Source: Serripes groenlandicus
Taxonomy: Eukaryota > Mollusca > Bivalvia > Cardiida > Cardiidae
Assembly: GCA_031761405.1 (NCBI GenBank)
Contig: JASEVX010000007.1
Location: 63,251,062 to 63,315,061, forward strand
Direction: 5' to 3'
Length of the DNA stretch: 64,000 nt
The notes under the pieces are model-generated. The model saw only the letters and a list, made by a program, of their open reading frames with translations, had not been told where the DNA came from and ran no database searches. The position numbers and the translations under genes are program-made. This document shows positions 11,234 to 22,138 of this stretch, in pieces. The first letter of the stretch is position 1. The number at the start of each line of letters is the position of its first letter.

Positions 11234-11988
11234 TATAATTGGTATACAATGGACACTTTTGCATTGAAATTTGTAAAGAATATAACATTTAGATAAAATG
11301 AAGCCGTTACATGTCGTTTTTGAAAAACGACATATTTTGCCTATATTCATCGAACAAAGGCTTACAATAAAAATAATTATTTTTTTCTCTACTTTCAGTT
11401 GAGGTATGATTTTAAGTATTAAAGATCCTTGAAGAGGAACCGGGGGAGGAGAACAGTCATCAGAAATTATTCTTGTGACAGAGCAAATGTTTAAAAACTG
11501 TGATATTTTAAAGGAACTGAACCGTTTAGATAGTTATGACATACTGAATGAGAATTCACAAATAATAGTTAAGTTATCGACGCCAACAGTCTACAATATC
11601 TCAAATCAGTTAGCTCGTACATGTAGAAGCAGTCTGTGCATTTCTGAGCCCTAAAAAAATCAACCTAAAGGTATTTGTGACACGTGCAGACTGTTATTAT
11701 AAGTGTTTACTGTTTATCGAAAGTTTTCGGTAACAGTTAATCATTCTTGCAGTCCTATCTGGATCTACAAAGCTCGCAAATACTCTAAGATTGGATTTCC
11801 TACAGCATCGCTGAAATATTTAGAAAAGAAAAGAAAAAAAAGATATTTGTTTTTGGTTTTTTTGTTTGCAAATATATGTAGGGTTGTAATTATCTCTAAG
11901 CGTTTCAGTTTTCCTGTTGAAAGTAGAATCTGAAAATCCGTCATTATTTATGTCAATGTCCATTCGTTAAACATAATTGATCTGTTCT

Positions 11989-11989
<1 letters not shown>

Positions 11990-12040
<51 letters not shown>
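11990..12040. repeat. (GT)n microsatellite
   Basis: About 22 GT units followed by 'gggcgcgtgcgtg'. The counterparts after genes B, C and D' (34913, 48693, 63958) have far fewer units, so this tract marks the end of each repeat unit and varies in length. Confidence 0.95.
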
Positions 12041-13170
12041 CGCGTGCGTGTTCTATGTACTTAAATGTGATATGTTAAAACAAAATCAAAACAAACCAAA
12101 TTCTACTTATCAAAGACCCCTTCATGAGAATATTTTACTTTTAAATGTAAACAGGTCAACGTTAAGATACGGTAAATAATAAGCATGTTGCCTGACATTG
12201 CTATTGTGAATTCCTCTGCTTTGACATAATGACTAGCGAACATTTAACATTTGAATAAATGACTTTAGGAATTTTCTTTTCTCTTTTTCGAAATTGTCTG
12301 CTGTATCAGTGTCAGAACAGGTCTTAATCAGGCCAATTTTCAAATATGTCCATGAACAAAACGTATACTTTAAGAAAATAATATAAAACATATTGCGGGC
12401 ATTGGAGAGACTGCTTATTATATAATAAGTTTCTTCTTTACCCGCTATACTTTCAATAATCGTCGGGTACAAATGTTTTAACATGCGTCTGCTAGTGTGA
12501 AAGGATAAAGCATTAATAAGTATGTCATACATTTCACACAACGACATCCTTAATTCTCCTTACCATTTCATTTGTTGTTGTTCTCCTATATTATGTCTGC
12601 ATCATATTCTAATGTTGTATTAATTGTTGTTTATTTAATTTGCAATGAATTATTTTTCTAAATGTTTGTGTCGTATGTTTTCTTATCATATACATGTAGT
12701 ATTCACTACCATCCTACTATCATCTCGTAGAAGATTACAAAAGTAATACCATTTAAGTCTTACATGTATTGTGAAGCAAATTATTATCACTTTTAAAGTG
12801 TGTATGCGTTTCTGCGTCCAAGACCTAACTCGAGTGACATCTGTAACCAAATCACCAACAATTGTCACTATACACAACGAGACATCACACATGGTGTGTT
12901 TTGGTCAAGTGATCAGCATACTACCAATGCCACGAATCTTCACAAGCCAAAGGTGATTTTTCAATTACATTGCCATGATTACTTATGGGAATGTTTATGT
13001 ACGAGGTAGCATTGGCTAGGGAAGATGAAGTCGCCAGTGCTATCTACGGCTATTGTTTTCTTTATCAACAAAAACACGAGAGTTTTCGCACAGACGCTTT
13101 TCAAAGTTGATTGTTTGGTGATTTACGCCAACAATTATTCTGTTATATCAAGGCATTTCATGGACACCAG
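12041..13170. other. Intergenic start of repeat unit 2
   Basis: No gene seen. It is nearly identical to 48735-49850 and more distantly similar to 1-1000 and 34982-35620. ORFs of 60-104 codons on either strand here are not kept as frames between the copies. Confidence 0.55.
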
Positions 13171-13174
13171 CCAG

Positions 13175-13320
13175 TCAGTCGTAATGCATACCTGAGCGCC
13201 AAGGAGGGCAGCCATTACTTCCATGTTTAAAGTATTTAGTATGGATAGAACTCACGACCTCCCGCACCGAGGCGGACGCTCTTCCACTACACCACCGAGG
13301 TGGTAAAGAATAGAGCGCAG
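13175..13320 (-). repeat. tRNA-derived SINE head, minus strand
   Basis: On the minus strand it reads 'ccacctcggtggtgtagtgg' then 'gtccgcctcggtgcgggagg', a tRNA-like head with an A box. The B box is degraded ('gtgagttct'). A copy is at 49850-50010 in unit 4. Confidence 0.65.
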
Positions 13321-13444
13321 AATATAAAAACCAGGGTCTTGTCACATTGAGAACCAACATTGGGCTACCATCAAAGATCTAGATCAGGCTGCACATTAAG
13401 ATCTTTCCTGTTCGCCGCCCATGTTTACACTTCTGATGTACGTT

Positions 13445-13716
13445 TCTGAAGGGGAATTATGACAAGCTGTACAAGTCATTGCCTCCAGTTTTAAATTATC
13501 TTTGTTGTCATTCAAGTCATCAAGCAACATCCTGTCCTTAGATTGTAAACTAAAGGGCCATACGATAACTTTGTTTCAAAGGAAACAAGAATTACGCGTA
13601 ATTATATGTATCGCAGTCCCCAGCATCGGCTATCAATGCAAGTGTAAAGAAAAAACTCAAAAACTGCGTACCAAATATGATGTTAACTACCTTTATTTAT
13701 CAAAAGTGAATGAATA
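13445..13716 (+). pseudogene. Decayed copy of the exon-like 'YELWLKGNKNYA' fragment
   Basis: Homologous to the longer open frame at 36867-37031, but shifted: 'tccagttttaaattatc' lacks bases present in unit 3. Unit 4 (50150-50417) shares the damage and unit 1 keeps only the last few codons near 1065. The family is unrecognised. Confidence 0.3.
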
Positions 13717-14065
13717 ACTTAAAGTCAATACATGAAAAAGTAATGTCCAAATCTTAGAATCCACCAACATGCTTGTCTTTGTTTGATTGGAGTTTTATGC
13801 TGTTTACATCATTATTTCGGTTATATCACGACGACGGTTCGCTTATACATGATCCCTGGGTAAACTAACCAGTATTAGGCTAGGTTTCTCAAGGGTACTC
13901 CACCATGACTGCTGTGCCGCGATTGCATCTCTCAGCATATTCAGCAAACAATGTGATTAAGGTTATAAGAAGTTCACACATTTTATTCAGTTATTACAGT
14001 AATGTAGACTTGCGAAATTACAACCGAGAACTATGAATGCAATACAACTATGCATCGAATAGAAG

Positions 14066-14420
14066 ATTAACTATTTAGCTATTTCAATATATCTCCGTTT
14101 CAGAGCTTTAATAATATATTGCGAGAAATGTTACAGTTCTACTTGATTAAAAACATATTTACATGTAAGTGGTTATACATCGTTAAAGGAAGACTTTTAA
14201 TGTGAACTCCTCCTATATCAGTTAACAGGCTGCAATGAAGGAAAATGTGTTCCTCAATCGCAATATAATTCGGACAGTTTGGACAGAGCAATTGTTCTTA
14301 TGGTATATTGCGATACCTTCCATTGTTAGACTGAATAGGGAGAAACCCACTTTTTAATGCGTATGTGTACATGATTTCTGTTGATATGTTTTTAATGAGA
14401 AAAAAAAAATCAGTGAAATT
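14066..14420 (-). mobile_element. LINE 3' fragment (non-LTR retrotransposon C-terminus)
   Basis: On the minus strand the frame reads LKSGFLPIQ, NGRYRNIP, LLCPNCPN and EEHIFLHC. This matches the zinc-binding cysteine/histidine tail (CPNCP...HIFLHC) found after the reverse transcriptase in several LINE clades. This copy has a stop after NIP. The unit 4 copy (50749-51110) is open across the motif. Everything upstream in the LINE is missing, as expected for 5' truncation. Confidence 0.7.
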
Positions 14421-14934
14421 AAGTTATACAAGAGCCGTCAGAAGACAGCGCGCTCGACTATACGCCCCTTATTCACTTGAGCACTTATTTCATTTTATTG
14501 CACTTAAGTACTATACAATCATATAATTATAGTCTATATTTAAAAGCATAACAATTTATGAACATTGTTATCAGCAATCACCTCCAAAAGTTGTATTCTT
14601 CGTTATAAAAATGGTCTTTATTTAGACGTAAATCAAGATCACAACAATGTTCCTAAGTCTACCAAGGGCCATGTAGGATACAAGGAAATAATCTAACCTA
14701 ATTGTGTGATGGTCCTGAACACATGTGTGAAGTATGAAGTGATTTAAATGAAGGGTATTTAAGTCATAAATGAAGGGTATTTGAGCCATACATGAAAATG
14801 CCTGCTGGCCCTTAAACGTTAATCGGACGCCGACATAGGGGCGAGTAGTAAAGCCCTCATTATTCTTTGAATAGTCAAACAAATAGAAAATTAGCAAAAC
14901 CTTAAAAAAACGTTTTCCAAATGTTTGAGCCCCA

Positions 14935-15500
14935 AAGCCTAACAAAATATGAAGAAGCTATGTCCAATTCGCAAGATGCACCAACAAGTATGTGTTTTAC
15001 CCCAAATGAAGGTCACACTCAGTATCTCAGCATACAATGTGAAGAAGGGTATTAGATGTAATTATATTCCAAATATAAAAATCCTAATACCAGTACTTAT
15101 TGAGAACATGTGAATAAATAAATGAAAATGCCAACTTGCCTTAAAACTTTAACCATCAAAAATCATGTTTTGTACCCCAAAAAGAAGGTCACACTCAGCA
15201 TCTTCAGCATTCAATGCGATTATAGGTATTAGATGTAACTATATTCCAAATATGAAAGCCCTGACACAAGTGTTTATTGAGAAAAAATAAAAAAAAATGA
15301 TAATGCCAACTTTCACTAAAACTTTAACCACCCAAAATCATCTGTTTTACCCCAAACAGAAGGCCACACTCAGCATCATCAACATAAAATATGAAGCAAG
15401 GTGTTAGAAGTAATTTTATTCCAAATATGAAAGCCCTAGAACAAGTACTTATTGCCAACCTTAGCATCTTCAGCATTCAATATGAAGAAAGGTATTATAT
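14935..15500. repeat. Tandem repeat, unit about 165 bp (about three copies)
   Basis: Each unit contains 'aaggtcacactcagcatctt', 'gaagaaaggtattagatgta', 'attccaaatatgaaagccct', 'caagtacttattgagaaaa' and 'atgccaacttgcc' in that order. The copies differ by small gaps. There is no open frame across units. Larger blocks are at 37540-39060 and a smaller one at 51640-51960. Confidence 0.8.
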
Positions 15501-16051
15501 GTAGACCAGATTCATTATAACAACTGCCAAGTTTGCAACGGTCAGTTGGTAGGCGGGGTTGATAATCACACAAGAGAAGTAGTCAGCATGTTATTGTTTA
15601 TTTAAAATAGTTGGCCATGTACATATAAGGAAATCAAGCTCCTGATATTTTTCAAATCAGTATAATTGATCAAATTGACATTTTTATTCCTTTAATTATT
15701 ATGATAAGTCACCCCCTTATCCCTGTTACACCCAACCTATGGTGTTAATCAATAATCACACCTTCTTACCTAGCATGGTATGTTTAATAAACGGTCATTA
15801 ATGTCTGATATCAAGCAATGACCCTTTTTTCTGATACCTTAAGCAAAGAGGTTTTTTGCCAATGGCTGAAAGGGCTAATGAAGACTAACTTACATAATTA
15901 TTTGCTATAAAATGTTACTTATATAGTATCAATGAGGTTTTCTATTAACATATCATACAATGTACACTTGTCATTATAGTATCAATGAGGTTTTCTATTA
16001 ACATATCATACAATGTACACTTGCCATTACATAAGCACACTATCTCTGTAG

Positions 16052-16143
16052 TCGTCCAAAGAGAGACCGTCCTACTGTTTATACGTGCCATGAATGGAAC
16101 TAATTTCGGTCTCGCAACTACTGGGGGAATTGAGGGAAACATG
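16052..16143 (+). pseudogene. Exon-like 92-nt fragment with donor and acceptor
   Basis: An acceptor-like 'ctatctctgtag' precedes it and ATG|gtgagt ends it. The frame reads VQRETVLLFIRAMNGTNFG and then LATTGGIEGNM. It is kept open in both copies of unit 4 (52929-53020 and 53644-53735). The protein family is unrecognised, and no neighbouring exon that would complete it was found. Confidence 0.35.
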
Positions 16144-16249
16144 GTGAGTTCTGTGTTGAATGTTCTCATATGTTGCTGGAAAAGATATTGTTCCATCATT
16201 CCGTTTGTCTGTCTGTCAGCATGTCGACCCAACTAGGAAACGTAAATCT

Positions 16250-17905
16250 TCAAATTAGAGCTTAATTTATATGTGAGGCGCTTCTAGCGATTGTTGGACT
16301 TAAATTTAAATGTATTTGCATCTTCGTAAATTAAAGACTCAGCATCCGTCAATATGTAACCTAGTCCTAGATGTATCTGTTGACAAATATACTAGAATGC
16401 AGTCTAAATATGTTTTTGTCAATTTACCTTGTACTGTCCCGTTCGGTCATTCAATTGAACTGCAAATCGCTTGATGCGGCTTATTATGTGATAACAAATA
16501 CATTACAAATACCATGACATGTTTACCTTTTCCTAAAGACAGACGTGTTTTGACGCATCGAACCAGTCTTCTGTAATCACTACTTTAGCATTTGTATTTG
16601 TATTTGTATTGTCTGTCTGTAAAGCTTGGAGGAATTATCCGGCGTCCGGCCGGCTGTCTGTCTGAATGTGCATTCGTCCGTCAGTCACGGTTTGCATTTA
16701 TATGTCAACACGTTGTTTCTGTTTCGGCTGATTCATTTCAAAGTGGCCACACTTATACATTGTGATCAGGAAAATGGCAAAATACTAGGTACATAACTCT
16801 GGTCTGCTTGTTTTAGTTATCTCCATTTTCCTTATTTAGTTCAGCCATTGTCTCAATTAATTTCCATTGTGTCCATTTTAAACTTGGTTTTTAGCTAACT
16901 TAATATGACCTATAGATGTGCATTGCACAGTTAACATAACTTAAGCATGCTGTCTTTGGAGAGTGTATTTTTTGGTCCTTCCATATTCTCATTTATTATA
17001 TGACTTTCGCATGCAACACATTCCTTGAAATACTCTTGTTCGTTAATCAGTACTTCCCCCAAGCTTTGTACTTTGCGACTTTTGTTCATCCATTCGTCCG
17101 TCTGTCCGTTACGATTAACTCTTTTTTCATATTTATTTATTCGGCAATTGTTTCAATAAAGTTTCAATGTATCAATTTCAGACTTGGTGTATAGGAAACT
17201 TATGACATACATATGTGCAGTGCACATGAAACATAACCCTAGCATGCTTTTTAGTCCTTGATCAGCATGATTCCAATATGCAGTGTGGATATTTAGTGTT
17301 CACTGAACTGGAAATATTATACTTGTTTGTCAATCTTTTTTTTTCCGTGATTTATTTTGTTTACACAAGAAAAGCGTCAAACTTTGATAAATTAGGTATT
17401 GGTTATTGGCAGACAATCTGTGTTGTTTCAAACATTTTTGGTTTGGTTTGTTTAAAGGTCGATGATACATAGTTTCAACAATGTTTGTCTATATAAACTA
17501 TGCCTTATCTTTTCACCTTACATATGCCTCTATACCACGAGTACTTTCAGCACTTCAATATTAATGGAGAGTAGGCCTATTCTTGATAGTTATTTAATGC
17601 AATATCATCAACGATCATAGCGTAATACATGTACAAGAGATGTACATATCAATATACTATATATATGCATGTACATTAACAGTACATTAAGTGAACCAAA
17701 ATACATTTTCAATAGGCGCTCTAGTTCTGCAAGTTCCTTAATGTTTCCCTTTTCTAATTAAATTTTAACACTGATTCGAGACAAAGAAATGGTTCAAACC
17801 CTTCTAGTTCACCGAAACACACAGTTCACACACATACTTTACTATGTCATTGTAAGTCCTCACTCTCTTTGACGATACTATTAACTATCATAACATTCAG
17901 TGAAC
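16250..17905. other. Intergenic, unit 2, up to the transposon insertion site
   Basis: I see no gene. It corresponds to 2690-3910 in unit 1, 40010-41230 in unit 3 and 53930-55520 in unit 4. A 64-codon frame near 17278-17472 also appears in units 1 and 3 with different ends and is not supported. Confidence 0.5.
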
Positions 17906-17913
17906 CAATTAGT

Positions 17914-18105
17914 CACAGGGGCATGAAACATACTGTTTTTTGGAAAAGAAATTTACACTGATATAATAATAGGAGAAAGGGACACAACAGATGCTGGACA
18001 AACAATGTAAACAAGTGGAATAAAGTCGTTTTACTACGTGAAAACACCTCGCACCTGTACATTAAATGGCTGAAAATGTTCATATGTTATTATTCTTTAA
18101 ATAAA
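17914..18105 (+). repeat. Left terminal inverted repeat of the transposon
   Basis: About 192 bases match the reverse complement of 27733-27925 with scattered differences, from CACAGGGG to 'tttaaataaaa'. Shared inner blocks include 'ggacacaacagatgctggac' and 'acacctcgcacctgtaca'. This is much longer than the 31-bp ends of the Drosophila P element. Confidence 0.9.
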
Positions 18106-18743
18106 ATACAACATTACTACCTTTCAATGTCCATGCAATTATTTTAACAGTCCAATATCACGTCCTATGGGCACATGTAAGTTAAGTCGTCCCCTGAATA
18201 TTGATGCATAATACTTTCAATCGAGTTTATTGCACGTTCCGAGTGAAAATCGCACTAATCGTAGTCCAGCCCCATTAGCACAATCATTTTTTACGTCTGT
18301 TATGCACAATCCCAATAAAGTTTGGACTAAATTATCACAGTTATAGCAAATTTTATTGTCTATTATAGTGACCTAATAAAAAAAATGCCATTTTGTTGAA
18401 AAATATTCCGCAGTAAATACTTTCCAAACGCGTATGAGAAGCCGTCTTTGATTGGTCGTTATAAATAAACATCTACCAATGATATTGTGTTAATAACTGA
18501 GACGTCAATACCGAAAGTAGAAAATGAAAGTAGCGTGATGTTGAAATCAAAGCAAATCCAAGCGTTAAACGCCGTTAAAAGCGGCCATAGTTTGTACATA
18601 GGTGGTCACGCAGGAGTTGGCAAGACGTTTTTAGTGAAACACATCATTGATGATGCTACGAAAAGGGGAAAGGTTGCACAATTGACTTGCACTACAGGAA
18701 TAGCTTGCAGTAACTATCCTTAGGTAAAATTCCTACATCCTTC

Positions 18744-19000
18744 CACAGGGGCATGAAACATACTTCAGTATGATAAAGATCAAGATCAGTTTTTTTCCAT
18801 TATTTTCATTATAATTTGGTAAATAAGAGGCACCAAACCACCCCCCCCCCCCCCCCCCCAAATCTGCCAATGAGTGACCGTAAAGGTGTTGCAGAAAAAA
18901 TAAAGTTATCTGACTTTGGCTTACTTGAGATTAAATTAATATTTCTATGAAAATCTCAATGCTCATGTTTTCAAAAAACAGTATGTTTCATGCCCCTGTA
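18744..19000. mobile_element. Short relative of the P-type transposon in helicase intron 1 (257 bp)
   Basis: It starts CACAGGGGCATGAAACATAC and ends in the mirrored 'gtatgtttcatgcccctgta'. The flanks (catccttc, gctcatgg) do not match, so the target duplication is lost or the copy is a rearranged product. It contains the poly-C run at 18841-18859. Confidence 0.75.
18841..18859. repeat. Homopolymer C19 run
   Basis: Nineteen consecutive C within the 257-bp element. Its length is likely unreliable in any assembly. Confidence 0.9.
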
Positions 19001-20650
19001 GCTCATGGTTACTCAGAAAGGTTAATATTTGGGCTATATATTGCTTGTTCCAGGGGCGGATCCAGGGTTTGATGTTATGGGGGAGGGGCGTGCCAATGGA
19101 AAACATAGCCTATTTTTGGCAATACAACACCACAGGAATAGAAATGTCATGTGCAATTGCAAGTAGTTACACATGTAGAAAACATGAAAGATATCTGCTT
19201 TTTGCATATTGCATGGATAATAAATCTGTTCCAAAATTTGTCCTTTGAAGAAATAGTATATATTATGAATTTAAAAAGACCCATATTTTATGTTTCGTTG
19301 GTTAAGTTTATGTCTGAGATTCACATATCAGCAACTTAATTTTTAATATGTTTGTAATTTTGTTGTAGATTATGAATGCAATGACCATTCATAAATGGAG
19401 TGGTATAGGTAATGGCCGTTACTCAGGACAAAAGCTGAAAACTTTACTGTGCCATGATGAACAGTATGCTGGAGCCAAAGCAAGAATAATGACTACAGAT
19501 ATTCTAATTATAGATGAAATTTCTATGTTAAGTCTTGCCATGTATGAAAACTTGGAAACAATATGTCAAACTAAATGTGATTCCAAAGTATTTGGTGGTA
19601 TGCAGATGGTTGTGGTTGGTGATTTCTTACAACTCCCACCTGTGAAAAATGTTCGGTATAGTGATTTAGGGCAATATGCTTTTGAAAGTAAATATTGGCC
19701 TAATTATTCCATCTACCTAGATGAAGTTATTCGACAGAAGAATGAAAATCTGATACAGTGTATCCGAGATCTGTCATTAGGAGATATAAAACCCGAACAT
19801 ATTGCATTGATTCGCTCTCTGTCAAGGTTTCTTCCACATGCTCCTGATCAAGAAACTGTTTCCCTTTTTTCATCCAACATTCTAGTGGACATGTTCAATA
19901 GGGATTGTATTCTGAAGCTTGAAGGCCCTTTATTTACGTTTGATGCTATTGATACTGGCAAGGAGAGATATTTAAAGGAGCTTGTGGTACAGAAGATAGT
20001 GTAGCTGAAAGTTAATGCAAATGTCATGTTGCTTCGGAACCTATCAAGTAAATTGGTAAATGGATTATGTGGACAGATGAAAAATATTAAGGAAGAAACA
20101 GTGACAGTATACTTTCCAACAATTGATACTACTGCCAACATCAAAAGAATTTCATTCACAGGTAATTGTAAACATTAAAATTCTGATTGATAATAAAAGG
20201 ATGTGGGGTAAATGCCCCTGAGACAAAAACACACAAACCCACTGACATGAAGAATTACAAAAGTTGGCAAATCTTAGCTTTTGTCAGTAAAGTGGTTTGG
20301 TTTAATGTTATTTATATTAACTATCGAATTCAACCAAGTTCCAAGTAAACCGACAAAGAATTAATATTTAACAGCGATGGTGCAAGAATAAAAAGAAAGA
20401 CCAAGCATTAAATATCAATGTTTTCCATATATGTCATTTTGAGTTAAAAACAGCTCTCCTCCTTCTTCAAATAAAGTAGCTCTGAATCATTGCTGAATTT
20501 TATAATTTTACTAGCAAACACTATTATTTGGTCCAATGGGCTTGTCACAAAATATTTTTATGCTCAACTGACTGCTGAGGTTAGAAATATGTTTGTAGTC
20601 ATACATGTGCACATACATATCACAACAAAACTCTAAGCATGATCAAAGCC

Positions 20651-20880
20651 TTAACCCTTTCCCTCATACGGCAATTCTGCAGCAGACGACTTTGAACGTA
20701 TTTTGTCAAAAAATAGAAAATCTCCATAATTGAATGGATAACCTATGACAAAATGTGGAGAACATTGTGGCAAAAGGAGAAATTGCACGTTTTGTGCAAT
20801 TTCTTCTTTTGTCACTATGTTTTCAAAAAGCCGTCTGCTGCAGAGGCGTCAGAAAACGTCTATTTGAGGGAAAGGGTTCA
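20651..20880. mobile_element. Foldback MITE nested in helicase intron 2
   Basis: The ends TTAACCCTTTCCC and GGGAAAGGGTT are mirrored. The body has 'ctgcagcagacgact', the stem 'aaattgcacgttttgtgcaattt' and 'cgtctgctgcag'. The left flank keeps TTAA and the right reads TTCA. This is the best-preserved copy of the family in the window. Confidence 0.8.
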
Positions 20881-21117
20881 TAAATGAATGTATAATCATA
20901 CTTACTCTTGTGTTCTAGGGGAAATAATTCATATATTATTTTACAAACCAATCCTTGGAAAATAATTGAATATTATTTTTTTAGTTTATGATCCAAGGAC
21001 GAATAGCAACATAGCTGAAAGGTTCCAATTTCCACTGAAGCTGTCGTATGCCAGAACAGTGCACAAAGCACAAGGAATGACATTGCAAAGGTAACAATTA
21101 AAGCTGGTATAAGAAAC

Positions 21118-21223
21118 CACAGGGGCATGAAACATACTGTTTTTTGAAGAAAAAAATCACACTCCTATAATTATATCAGTGTGAATTTTGTTTTCAAAAA
21201 ACATTATGTTTCATGCCCTTGTG
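21118..21223. mobile_element. 106-bp miniature relative of the transposon with perfect target duplication
   Basis: CACAGGGG...CCCTTGTG ends, flanked by TAAGAAAC on both sides (21110-21117 and 21224-21231). It lies in the intron between helicase exons 3 and 4. Only terminal sequence remains, so it depends on a transposase supplied in trans. Confidence 0.9.
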
Positions 21224-21282
21224 TAAGAAACAGGGCTGGGAAAGTGCAAAGAATACAAAACAAACTTAACGAACAGCAAAAC

Positions 21283-21345
21283 CACAGGGGCATGAAACAT
21301 ACTGTTTTTTTTTAAATTATTATATCAGTGTGAAATGCCCCTGTG
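21283..21345. mobile_element. 63-bp miniature relative of the transposon with perfect target duplication
   Basis: CACAGGGG...CCCCTGTG ends flanked by AGCAAAAC (21275-21282 and 21346-21353). The right arm is shortened to 'gaaatgcccctgtg', so very little terminal sequence was enough for mobility or the arm shrank afterwards. Confidence 0.88.
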
Positions 21346-22138
21346 AGCAAAACTGTATGAATGAACAATTTTATTTTTTTATTTTAATTGTACTCGGGAC
21401 CATTGGATACATGGCTAACCTATGCAGACCAGTCCAAACAGCGAACCTGCAGAAATCTAAATATATAACTCAGGGACGGAAATTGTAAAATTTTAAGCGT
21501 ATTCTTTTCGATAAATGTTGGTAACCATTATTCAATAAAGAGTTAAGTAGTTCACCTCAATTTTTAGGGGCCGTGGGTCCTCTGGTCCCTATTAATTTCC
21601 ATCCCTGTTTAAGCTCAGTCTCATGAAATAGTAACTGACCCCAATAACATGCCGTGCACTTTAGGCTTAGTACATGTATCTATAACTATAACTGTTGTTG
21701 GCAAATCCTATATGTTTTCATGTATCTATAACTAGTCTATTTACATCCATATCTTTCAGGGTTCAGATAGATTGCAGACATCTTTTCCAGCCAGGTCAAC
21801 ATGCTGTAGCTTTGGGGAGAGTCACCTCGGAAGAAGGACTGCGTGCCATTAATTTCTGTCCAGATGCTGTGATCAAGCAACCATTGGTCGTTGTCGACTT
21901 CCTTGCCAAAGAATCAGCTAGTCTTAGTAGTGATCTTTTATGCTGTTTTATTGAACGGTATGTTGTATAGCATTTCATGCTTCTTTATTACAGTAGTTAA
22001 TAATCAGTTTGCAAGGAATAAATGCGGAACAAACTGGCAATTCTAAGATAATCTTTCCTGAGTCTCTTAATTTTCATAATATTTGTTTTTCTCAATTGAC
22101 AGACAGCTCTTATTTCTTTAATAATTCAATATTTTTAG

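Larger units (their letters stand above)
6491..11402 (+). pseudogene. Array gene A: four-module chitin-binding (CBM14) protein, interrupted by a stop
   Basis: Exons by eye: 6491-6755, 9149-9376, 9974-10427 and 11399-11402, with splice phases 1, 1 and 2, all GT/AG. The product would be a secreted 316-residue protein. A signal peptide (MYSLLIISGLVALSMA) is followed by a six-cysteine CBM14 module (C20, 33, 39, 50, 63, 73), a second in exon 2 (C97-C147), and a Cys-rich linker with two further modules in exon 3. Codon 161 is TAA (9364-9366) where the paralogues have TAC (Tyr), and Cys155 is Tyr, so module 2 has lost its sixth cysteine. Translation would stop after two modules. The promoter and splice sites remain, so a short secreted product cannot be excluded. 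Intron 1 is enlarged by two mariner-like MITEs. Confidence 0.85.

Noticed and set aside
15945..16232. 95-codon minus-strand frame containing GRHADRQTNGMMEQ
   Set aside because: It lies opposite the exon-like plus-strand fragment, and its end falls in CTGT repeats; no family features seen.
19051..19260. hAT-like end 'caggggcggatccaggg' in helicase intron 1
   Set aside because: The sequence resembles a common hAT-type terminus, but I found no matching right end or 8-bp duplication before exon 2.
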